Shown: in pieces, positions 47,426 through 57,416 of the stretch | How positions within the stretch are numbered: position 1 is the first letter of the stretch | Layout: each line of letters begins with the position of its first letter | Source: Bradysia coprophila | Lineage: Eukaryota; Arthropoda; Insecta; Diptera; Sciaridae | Direction: 5' to 3' | DNA: 64,000 nt | Assembly (NCBI RefSeq): GCF_014529535.1 | Contig: NW_023503616.1 | Span: 1,054,001 to 1,118,000, forward strand | Notes under the pieces: generated by a model | What the model saw: the letters and a program-made list of their open reading frames with translations, nothing else | Database searches by the model: none | Told to the model about the DNA's origin: nothing | Position numbers and translations under genes: made by a program

Positions 47426-50400
47426 ATATTCTTCTATATACGTTGCACTGTTATACAAAAAATCATGTTCGCAGCTTGTGTCTAAACTGGAATTTTGTTC
47501 ATAAGATTTGTCGTCAACTTCGGCTTCGTCTCAGGTTGACAATTTCTCCTTTATTTTACTCAAATTGTCCATTTAAGCACATGTTATTAACGAAAATAGC
47601 TATTTAACATAAAACAGCATTGTAACAAAAAAGAGGTTTTTCAATCATTTTTCAATTAGTATTTTAGTAGAATTAAACAAATTCCTTATTGAAATTATCA
47701 ACTGAAGAAACGTGTTGCCTGTAGTACCATGGACTGAAATATAACCGACGAAAATGTTCATTTTGAATGATTGATTGGTCGATTTAAAATGAACATTTTC
47801 CTCACTAATATTGAAAAAAAAAATTGTGAAACGGACTGATTAGAAATGATAAAATCAATAAGAAAGAAATGTGACTAAAACTTACTTTAATTATACGGAT
47901 TGTTATACCAAAGACAAAAAACAAACAAATTAAAAAACACGCAAATGAGCTTTCTAATTACATTAAGTACACGAATTTATGAAATAATAAAAATTAACGA
48001 GGAACACAACCAAGCCAAATTAGATAAATTAGTTATAAATGTAGGAAACAATCAGTGCAAAATCGTAAAGCCAACAGAAAATAATTTTTAGTTTTGAAGC
48101 CAATAAGCACAATTTTTATCAAGTCCAACATTTTTTGTCTCTTAATTTAAAAGTAAGATTTTCATCATAGAACATATTGGTGAATTAATGAAAATAATCG
48201 CACAAAAGATAGGCGCACCTATTTACTTCTTACGAAATAAAAAGTTTAATTGTTTTATGTAATCTATTATTGTAAAAATTTGATTTCGTCGATTTTTTGT
48301 ACCATCACAATATTTGATTAAAATAAAAAATTTATTAAGAATCAGAGCTTCTGTTTTCTTTCTTTCGATTAATGAACCGGTGATCCCACCGAAGAACGCA
48401 GGAGAATCTTAGCTGCAGCTGAAATTTATTTTGGAATCTAGGCCAAAATAACTAATCAGACAACCACATAGGGTGAATAATAATAATGAAAATAGGGTGA
48501 TCGCACACATAGGGATGAATCGGACATGTATAAGTCGTCGGACTATAGGAAAAAAAACAAATAGTTTCAAAAGGACTGGTAAACACGACCATCTCTTAGA
48601 TTTAATTCAATTTGCATCATAAATACAAGTACTGAACCACTACAGTGTGTTCATCTTTAGAAAGCACAATTTTAGATTTATCAGACTTTCAAAAGTCATC
48701 AATGTTCCCCGTCAAATAAGTGCTGCGCAGTCTATGTTATCTCGGCGTGAAACTTGAATTCGATAAGGGATTTTTAAATTTTGTGCCAACATAACCTGGA
48801 AACACTTAGCTGATTGGGAACATAGATGACTTTTGAAACTCAAAAAATCTCAAAATTCTGTAGATAAAATAATATCTGATAAATTCGTCATTTGTTGAAA
48901 TCAAAAGCTTCATATTACATGTTACAAAGTATTATTAATGATAAAAACCTCGACAAAAACCAACAAAATTGAGAAAGCCACTAATCGTCCGAGGATGGGG
49001 TCCATGAAAAATGTCTGAAAAAAATGATTGAAAAATGTTGGTATTGACGTCATGATGCGTCATAAGGATGGAAAAATTGGAAGGTCGAGTTTAAATGTGA
49101 ACAGTTTGTTGAGTTTGTAGATCCGAGGCGCAGCCGATGTCAATAAACTCGCGAAAACTATACTTTACAATTTTTCGTCTGAGCTATCGGAAAATCCGTG
49201 GATTTCGATAAAGGCTGTGTAACTTATAATGTGGCTGTAGTTTTTATAATATAGCTGCATGACTTATAAAAATATAGCTACTGAAAGCATATTCTATTAA
49301 TGTTGGTTATTTACATGCAATATGAGTTACACAACTATATTATGGATTACAGAGCTACATTACGCACCGAGAACATACTTTATAGCTATTGTGGCAGTGT
49401 AATGCATATTTGACGTATGAAAATTATAGCAGTGTGCTGCATATGAGCAAATTCTGGCAAATTCTGGCAAATTGGGAAATTCAATTTCCCAAATATAAGC
49501 CCTGATTTGAAATGTGGCTCACAGCTATAATATAAAGTAACACACATTCCAACTGTTATGTCAACCGAATTAATAAATAAAATTTGCAATATGCATTACA
49601 CAGTTATATGCCAAAAAATGGGGGTGCTAAAAGTTCACTTATTATAGATCACATACACATATTGGGATTTTCGTGCTAGGTAGAATATTTTACAAGCTGA
49701 GTGCACCGAAAAAATTTATTCATGAAGTGAACGGTCTTCGGTGCAGAAACACATAAAATGTAAATTTTCATGCATGTTGTAAACGTTCCGATTTCAAACA
49801 TTTTACATTTTATGATCTCACAAGCTGACAGATTTTGGACTAAACGACGGAACTAGTATGCACACTTGGTGAAACTATACAAAGCAAAATGTATGAGCAA
49901 TGAAAGTTTCCATTAGTTTTACAGCTTTGCATGAAACATATTTCACACGCTCTGACAACATGTTTATGGCTGAAAAAAAGACACTAAACCTAAGCTGAAC
50001 TTCGAGAGTCCACAAAAAGAAACAGTAGGACAGTAGCAGTTAAGTATAGTTAAAATCGCCAATAGCCTGGCAGGAAATGGATGAAAATGCGACATTTATG
50101 TGGATGTAAATTCGCTTGATACTGAAACCCAAATGCACCGTGCTGAGCATTAAAGGTTTATATAAAACACAATATAACAGTAGGATCATATTTTACGCAT
50201 TTCTTTTTTAAATACCCCATCCCTGGTTACACGAAAATGGTCCAAAGAATTTATTGCAGTTGACATCTTTTTAAAAAAAATTTGGTGCATTAAAAAGCCT
50301 ACCGGTTTTAGATTCTCCAACTTATTCATGCATACCTGACACGAATTTATTCGTTCCAAAAACTTTTCAAACTGTGTTTGACGGTGTGCAAAAGTTTAGT

Positions 50401-50680
50401 TCTGTGCTATTGAAAACGAAAACTTTTATATAATTTTAAAGGTTTAGAGAAGAAAATCTCACTGAAAGCCATACCAGTACTAGTTTAAGCTACATTTGCT
50501 CAATTTTTATTGCAATTATAATGTTATAGATCACATACCTTGGTATATACTTACTTCTCTACAATTTCTCAGTTCCGGTATTGTTTAGAATACACAAATA
50601 TGCGTGGACCATATCTTTATGGTGGCACGCTTTTGGATGCAATAAATATTTCGATTCTAAGTATTTCAACCCAACATCAT

Positions 50681-50747
50681 TTGATATTGTAAACTCATTG
50701 AAATTGTAAACAAATTGATATTGTAAACTAATTGAATTGTATCTCAC
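50681..50747. repeat. 17-bp tandem repeat upstream of the M15-like gene
   Basis: Units begin at 50681, 50698, 50715 and 50732 with consensus TTGATATTGTAAACTAA; the last is partial. It ends about 75 bp before the TATA box. Confidence 0.75.
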
Positions 50748-50823
50748 AAATCAATTAAGCTATTACGTACTCATGCAACATCCTTCATAAACGCAAGATA
50801 TCGCGCACTGTGAGCGCTCGTAA

Positions 50824-50862
50824 TATAAATAGGGAATGAATGTTCGCTAATGTTCATTCAGT
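50824..50862 (+). promoter_or_regulatory. Core promoter of the M15-like gene
   Basis: A consensus TATAAATAG lies at 50824-50832. Initiator-like TTCATTC (50853-50859) and TTCAGTT (50858-50863) follow, placing possible start sites 32 or 36 bp after the first T of the TATA box. The coding ATG follows at 50882, giving a very short 5' UTR. Confidence 0.65.
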
Positions 50863-50881
50863 TTTTGTTCTTAAAACAATA

Positions 50882-51542
50882 ATGTTGAAGATAACTATTG
50901 TTGCCGTTTTGTTTGCAGTCTTTGCAATCGCTTCTACAGAGTAAGCATTTTTAGTTTAAAATTTCATTTGTTGTGCTTTTGTACTAACAAACAATATTTC
51001 TTTCAAATTAATTTAGTGCTCAGAAGTACACTCACGCACAGGCATTAGCCAAAATTAAGGCGGCTGGTAAGTTTGTTTGAATTACTCAATGAAATTTGTC
51101 TGTAATAAAAATGTTGTAAAACAGGAGTTACCATTGCATCAAGTGGTGGTTGTAGCAATCGACAAAGTTCTTCTTGTACTTCTCTTGAACAAGTTCGCAA
51201 AAAGACTATCGATAGTGGCGTTATAATATTGAAACAGGCATCGAAATGTGCTATCACAATTACTGGAGGAACTGAAGTAAAAACTTTTATCTAACGATTC
51301 TTAATGGAAAAACGAATTAAAATTTATCGTTTTGCGATAAGGTCGGTCATGCTAGCTCTAGTACATATTCCCACTACAATGGGTACAAAATTGACTACAG
51401 GCTCAACACTTGCCTAAATAATTACATTACGAAACATTACACATATTTGGGTAAAAGAAGTGATGGAGCGAAACAATACCGGTCGGCAGCAGGAAACATT
51501 TATGCCTTGGAAGGAAACCACTGGGATGTGACTTATTATTAA
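50882..51542 (+). CDS. Small secreted peptidase M15-like protein, 153 aa, four exons
   Basis: Exons 50882-50940, 51017-51066, 51125-51276 and 51342-51542 join to 154 codons through introns of 58-76 bp. Residues 1-20 (MLKITIVAVLFAVFAIASTD) are a signal peptide. The mature part has four cysteines (46, 54, 78, 111). TGGTEVGHAS is followed by YSHYNGYKID, which contains H98xxxxxxD105. The C-terminus has E144xxH147 in EGNHWD. HX6D plus ExxH is the zinc-ligand and catalytic signature of M15/VanX-type peptidases that cut D-Ala peptides in bacterial cell walls, so a secreted peptidoglycan-directed role is plausible but inferred. The protein is shorter than typical bacterial enzymes and could instead be a binding or immune effector protein. 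A strong TATA promoter lies 50 bp upstream. Confidence 0.78.
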
Positions 51543-52659
51543 CGTTATCAGTGATGTTTACGAATTTATCAATAGAACGGCACACTGCAATAATTTTTTA
51601 TTATATTTAAAATGCGCATCTTTTTTTAAAAAAAATACTGATGTGATTGTTTCACCTATTAATACAAAATTCTTGTCTAAAATACATACATTTGCACAAT
51701 GTTACTGTGTTTTGTTTGTTCTAATTCTTATCGAAAGTAAGTAAAGTAATTTCTCACAAGAGACATTGTAATCGTAACAAGGTAACTGCTCATTTATTTA
51801 TCCCAGATGTTATTTGCATTCGGGTGCAAATATCCATATAATAGACTATTTGCACCCGGCCGACTGCAAATAGCCTATATTATAGGTCCTATAAATACAC
51901 CATTTGCATCCAATTTTCTAAGCACTCAATTGTTGGGCCAGTTATACGAAACAACCCAATTGTTAAGCCAATTTGTACAAGGAAGATTCAAGTTGCTTCC
52001 TTCGAAACACCTAGTTCATAGGTCCTTTCTTACGAGGAAGAATCATGGTCATCCAGGTGCAAATAGTGTATAATAGTCACTTCCCAATATTAAATTGAAG
52101 TCCAAGCCATCGCTCAATCTCACTAAGCTAACGTGTATAGTATATTCGTGGACAAAATGTGAAGCTAGAGACCTTTAATATAAAGGCCGCAGACCTCTAA
52201 CACTAATAACTATTTAAAGGCTGACGGTAACAAAGTATGCTTTGCATTTATTTCCGAGTTTATTTCGTTAAGTAGGAGTCATCTATCCTCCATAACCATT
52301 GCATCCATGTTTTAAAATTTGGGGGCTTTTGACATTTACCATTCGGTTGTTATTGCAGGGAGCAATGCTATGATCAAAGTGATTTTCGAAACTAAAATCA
52401 AAAGAAGCAAGTGAACTGACTATAAATGTGGCACAAAATTTGGTTCAGTCTGAATTATCGACACCTTGCGACTGCGTCTTACTAAATAAAAGCTATACAT
52501 GCCCACAACCTCATCGTATTTGGGTAACGTCATACGAGTTATTCGGTGTGTTCATCATCGTTGCAGCTACCAAACACATTGCAACTATCCAAGTTTCAAA
52601 ACTCGAGTGAATTTTATTACGATACGAATGCGATATAATCGGTAGAAAATTTCCATATG

Positions 52660-52895
52660 GAATTGTTCAACTTGGGACTCGAACCCAAATTCTTTTTGGT
52701 GGAAGGCTAGCAGTGCCGGACTGGCTCAAGAAAGCCCTTCGGGCGTTGTATGGCGAAATTTTTCAAAAAGCCCTTCGTCGTCATTTATCCATACAAAAAT
52801 CAAAAGGCCCTTCGGGAAACGCCCGAACGCCCATAGGGCCAGTCCGGCACTGAAGGCTAGTACGCACCCACTGAGCCGTCACATCCGATTGCAAC
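52660..52895 (-). repeat. tRNA-derived SINE-like unit, interrupted
   Basis: On the minus strand box A GGCTCAGTGG is at 52877-52868 and box B GGTTCGAGTCCC at 52685-52674. After removing the MITE and one target duplication the two boxes span 54 nt, the normal tRNA spacing. A D-arm (GGCT..AGCC) and a 5-bp T-stem (TTGGG..CCCAA) around TTCGAGT form. The acceptor stem does not pair, so it is tRNA-like rather than a working tRNA. Confidence 0.7.
52711..52852. mobile_element. hAT-type MITE inserted in the tRNA-like unit
   Basis: The ends CAGTGCCGGACTGGC and GCCAGTCCGGCACTG are perfect inverted repeats. The 142-bp element is flanked by the 8-bp duplication AAGGCTAG (52703-52710 and 52853-52860). The interior repeats AGCCCTTCGGGCGTT-like sequence. 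Confidence 0.92.
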
Positions 52896-53040
52896 CTGCA
52901 ACGCTTCCGACAGAAATAGTATATGGAGTGCAAGACTATGTGAATGGTAGACATTTTACATTTTTAGAGGGTACACTAGTAGGCTGAAATTGTAGCCTAG
53001 ATTTGTGCGTTTCAAAATTTTTGATCAATGATATATTTTT

Positions 53041-53187
53041 CAATGAAAGTGTAAAACAGGTATGGTCTATTGTCCGCCCGGAGGACATACTTAAACGCAC
53101 TCATTTTCATATTATTTTGACATAAAATGTGAGTGCGTTTAAGACGAATTTGCCTATCGACCATACCTGTTCTAGACTTTCATTGAT
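53041..53187. mobile_element. Hairpin element with CAGGTATGGTC arms
   Basis: The outer arms CAATGAAAGTGTAAAACAGG.. (53041) and ..CCTGTTCTAGACTTTCATTG (to 53186) are inverted. The inner arms AAACGCACTCATTTT and AAAATGTGAGTGCGTTT are near-inverted too. It is related to 21456-21606. Confidence 0.75.
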
Positions 53188-53613
53188 CTTTTTATGGGAG
53201 TCTTTTTTAAGAAATGTACGAACCGAGTTTCGCGTAGAAATATATCAGCTTTGAATAAAAATACAATTTTGTCTGTAAAGTAAGAACGTCGCCGCACTTT
53301 AATTTCGGTCACCATTTTATAGTTTGCCCGGGTGACAATTGGGCACACCATTTGCTGTTGGTACCTTTTATCTTTATTTCGTTGAAGCCGTTGCCATCAA
53401 TTCATTGTAATATGATTCTACATATTTCTCGTCGCTTTCGCTAGTATCTTCACCGTCATATTCGTCGCTGGTCGAAAAACAGCTCCACATTTCTTTGATC
53501 ACTGCATATGTATGAAGAACATTATCTCAAATCGATTAGATAAATAACTTTCAATATAAATCGTAACAGAAGCTTTACTTCTTCCTCAATCATTAAAAAC
53601 AATTTGAACAATA

Positions 53614-55360
53614 ATGAAGTACCCATTGATACCATTACTTTCATTAAGTCTTTTGATAACTGGGGTATCGCTAACGAAGAAACGGTTTGATAATTTTAAA
53701 GTGTACAGCGTACAAGTTCAGAACGATGACCAGCTAAAAATATTGGAAAATTTAGAGAGAAAAGATTTTGATTTCTGGGAGTCACCAATACTGGGAGATG
53801 TTGCTGATATTATGGTATCGCCCGACCAGGAAGAGTACTTTCAGTCTTTGGTGGTCGTTCATCAATTTGAAAGCACGATAAAGATTGCTAACCTTCAAGA
53901 GTAAGTAAGAGTGGAACTCTCTTAGGAAATTTTAGAAGATTTTTTTCCTAAATTCTCTACAATATTATTATGGAGCTAGTTGTACAAGGTCGCAGTACTT
54001 CTCGATAATGTTAATATTCATCTTGTTCAAGACGCTTTCAATCCCAACTGCCTACTAACCGAATTATCTAACTAATATAATTTGAATTCATTACCGTAGG
54101 TTAATGGATCTTCAGAACCCGGTAATTGTTCCTAGGGCCGGCTATGGGTGGGAAATATATCACTCACTCGACGAGATCTATGCATATTTAGACGATTTAT
54201 TGGAACGTTTCCCAACAATTCTGACTCCATTTACCGTTGGATATTCATACGAAAACAGAGAGATTCGAGGTGTTAAAGTGTCTCGTCAAGAGGTAGAATT
54301 ACATTTCTTACAACTCTACGCACAGCAGCGTTCAATATTCAATTGAATTATAGAACAATAAAGCAATATTGATTGATGCAACCATTCATGCCCGAGAGTG
54401 GATATCAACACCGGCAGCAACGTGGCTTTTAACGCAGTTGCTCACGTCTGAAGATCCTGAAGTGGTTAATATGTCAAACAATCTTGACTGGTATATTATT
54501 CCAGTCTTAAATCCAGATGGTTTTGTTTATTCTCAAAAAGTTGTACGTGAGTCTAAATACGATTTGTGAATCAAAATTGTCAACTTTTTTGTTTCTGTGC
54601 AGAATCGTGCCTGGCGTAAATCTAGGACAGCCCATTTTAAATTGTGCTATGGAGTCGATCTTAACAGGAATTTCGACTATCATTGGAACAGTACGCTACA
54701 ATTAACATTTCTAAAATAAATCTTAATAATAAATTTGGGACATTGAAACAGCTGTCGGTGCTTCCGATAATCCATGTTCTGATACATACGCTGGGCCGAC
54801 TCCATTTTCCGACAAAGAATCTATCGCTTTCAAAGACTTCTACGAAACGAATAAGGAGCAAATTGTCGTTCATTTCGCCTACCATTCGCCTGGTCAATAC
54901 TTTTTATCACCTTTCGGCTACACGTACGATCACGCAGACAATCACGATGAATTAATGCAAATCGGAAACGCTGCTGCAGATGCGATTAGGCAACGAAATG
55001 GAACCGATTTTGTTGTGGGGACAACCGCAGAAGTACTACGTAAGTCAACATGGACTTTTGATAATTTATAGGCGAAAATTACAACTTTGATTTTAGGTTT
55101 AAATTCTGGAACGGTACGCGATTGGTTGAAAGGTGTCCATAATATCAAAGCCACATACACCATCGAAATGAGAGACATAAGAAATGGTATGTGTCCTAGA
55201 ACAAAGTCAATGAATGCATTCTCTGACTCGTAAATACTTTTCTAAAGGTCCCTATGGATATCTAGTTCCACCAGATCAGATTTTTCCTAACGCTTTGGAT
55301 ATATTCGACGCAATGAAAGCTGTCGTTCGTACATGTCGTGACCTGGGGTATTTCAATTAA
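53614..55360 (+). CDS. Zinc carboxypeptidase A-like (M14A) procarboxypeptidase, 415 aa, seven exons
   Basis: Exons 53614-53900, 54100-54292, 54354-54542, 54603-54690, 54752-55039, 55097-55186 and 55248-55360 join in frame to 416 codons. These digestive exopeptidases remove C-terminal residues and are secreted as zymogens. Residues 1-20 are a signal peptide, followed by a propeptide to about 105 (KVYSVQVQNDDQLKILENLE). In the catalytic domain the zinc ligands are H172 and E175 (HAREW) and H297 (YHSPGQ). R228, N244 and R245 (WRK, DLNRNF) fit the substrate carboxylate pocket, and E372 (YTIEMRD) is the catalytic glutamate. The tyrosine matching bovine CPA Tyr248 is not evident: the segment reads RDWLKGVHNIKATYTIE. 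I365 at the position of bovine residue 255 suggests A-type rather than B-type specificity. AATAAA lies at 55401. Confidence 0.93.
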
Positions 55361-57416
55361 CACAACTACTTTTACTAGTCGGCGTTTTCTTTAGTATCGA
55401 AATAAAACATTTTCCAACAAAAATAGCTTTAACATGTGGTCGTACCCTTGACACATTTTTGAATCAACATTAGCTCCGTACTAGTATCAAACCCTAAAAC
55501 TCTTATCAAACTTTATTAAGAAACCAATCGTCCCATGCCGCTAGAACTGCTAACGAATCGTTGATAAAATTCAAAATTCTGCCAAAATGCTCCAGCAGAC
55601 ATCTACCAGAAAATTGACGAAGCACAAAACTGCATCGAACAATCACGGTGCAATTATTGTTTATGCAAGCAGTCATCTCGCACATTCATATACGAACATA
55701 CTAAGAAGTCCTACATGTTTATCGATCAGACTTGCGCATTAATTTATTGGTTCGAATAGTTCAAGAAGCTTGGATTTTCTTCCATTGAAAATATTTTCAT
55801 CGAACAATTTTCCAATTTCTGAGGAGTTGTGGTTAAATATCAAGCAATAAGAATATTGACTCGTAATTGGGGCGTAAGAAATTTAATAAAGTGGTGTGAT
55901 AATACTATTAACTGAAGCACGAAATAGTGCATGCATACGACAACTACTACTGGACTAAATCTTAAGAGTGGTTTGTACGGTCACTTTATTTTGATATGCA
56001 AAAGTTGTGTCATATGTGGTTGTTGCCTGCATAATAATTAATTTCAAAACAAAAAAATTCAATTAAATAAATCAACTCTGTTGTCGCGTACTTTCGCTGA
56101 GTATTTCGCGATTAGTTCAATTGATTGGTCGTGCAAGCGATGTAATGGTGAGAGTATTTTAAGAAAAAATCGAGACTGCATGATCGTCTAAACGATGCTT
56201 AAATTAGGTGGTAGTGGAAAACATTGAAAATTTTATTCGTTTAAAATCGCAAAACACTTTTGTGGCAACATATTGATTTTTGATAGAGCATATCAGCTCA
56301 TAACATTGAAACCGGTTGAAGTTACAGTCAATTTTTTATTTGCTGTGATTGAATTAAGGTGGCAAATATTTACTTAAATGCAATACTGCTATATTTGGTC
56401 AGTGATTTCAAACATTTAATATTCAAAAACGTTGTGACTTTAATGTAACCAACGATAGTTTTCGTCATTCAAACCGTTCGGAAAATTTTAGTACGAATAA
56501 AAGTTGATAAGAACTAAGGAAATGTGTAGCTAAAAAGATATCCGGGGAACTTAAACACTTGATACCATATAGGACGTTCCACATAATAGCTAAGTTGATA
56601 GCATCACCAAAGATATGTTTAAGAATGATGTAAGTGCAATTTGACGATGTAATTTACCATTACTTCCATTACTAAAAAGGAAAACTCCCCTTTGCTAAAT
56701 GATAAAATGTGAAAATTTATTCGCCCGTTGGACATTTTAATAGCCGAAGAAATTAATTAATTAATTAATTACATAATTGGATGGTATATCTATAGGTAGA
56801 ATAATGTGTTGCAAAAATGGAAATTATGTAACAAATCTCTAGGTATTACGAATCTCTACTTGTGTCCATATAGTGCAATATTCAAGTCAATCAATCTCAT
56901 TCGCTTCAAGCTGTAGAAAATGGCAAAAAAAATAATTTCTTGTTGTAATTGAACGAAACATATTAAACGTTCATTTCCTACTGTATACCATTTGTGTTTT
57001 TGCGTTTTTAATGCGTAGATCGGCATTATGTAAATTAACAACTAGTAGATTGATTAAGAAGGAAGTTTCGAGTGAAGTGGTATAATGCATGAATTAGGAA
57101 TCACAACTATGGACTATCCTAAGTAATAAAATTGGTTTCAATTAGTTATCTTAATGGTATCCCGGCATATTGTACAAATATCTTAAATTAATCGTTCTTT
57201 CAGATGAATCAAATTAATTTCGTGTTTGTTTTTTTCTGCAGACTCAACGACAGAAGCTTAATGCCGTAAATTAAACTTAAGTCAAAAAATGTGAAAGACT
57301 TGGCAGACTTGAAAACCAACGAGCTGTTGCAATAAAACTCTTCAATAAATTATGACGTAAACCATACGTGTTATCCAACGCGTTATATCTCTAACATAAA
57401 ATAAAAACAAAAAAAA
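55361..57416. other. Intergenic region between the carboxypeptidase and FAS1 genes
   Basis: AT-rich DNA with the carboxypeptidase poly(A) signal at 55401-55406 and a short (TTAA)n run at 56752-56771. No gene or mobile element was recognised. Confidence 0.5.

Larger units (their letters stand above)
45275..50823. other. Gene-free interval with several inverted-repeat elements
   Basis: It contains elements at 46449-46626 and 46677-47425, a short hairpin at 47750-47800 (GAAAATGTTCATTTT with its complement), loop-motif copies near 47518 and 49125, an inverted pair around GTGTAATGCATATT (49389) and AATATGCATTACAC (49587), and a 17-bp array at 50681-50747. No gene is supported. Confidence 0.5.
51543..53613. 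other. Intergenic region with a SINE-like unit and MITEs
   Basis: It contains the tRNA-like unit split by a MITE (52660-52895), an AGGTATGGTC-ended hairpin (53041-53187) and, at 51815-51900 and 52055-52075, scattered TGCAAATA-containing sequence (several copies of TTTGCA(C/T)CC and its complement). No gene is supported. The plus-strand frame at 51807-52073 lies over these repeats. Confidence 0.5.

Noticed and set aside
52660-52895. Functional tRNA gene on the minus strand
   Set aside because: The acceptor stem does not pair and the unit is interrupted by a MITE.
56749-56771. Palindromic TTAATTAA run as a regulatory palindrome
   Set aside because: It is a simple-sequence repeat typical of AT-rich DNA.
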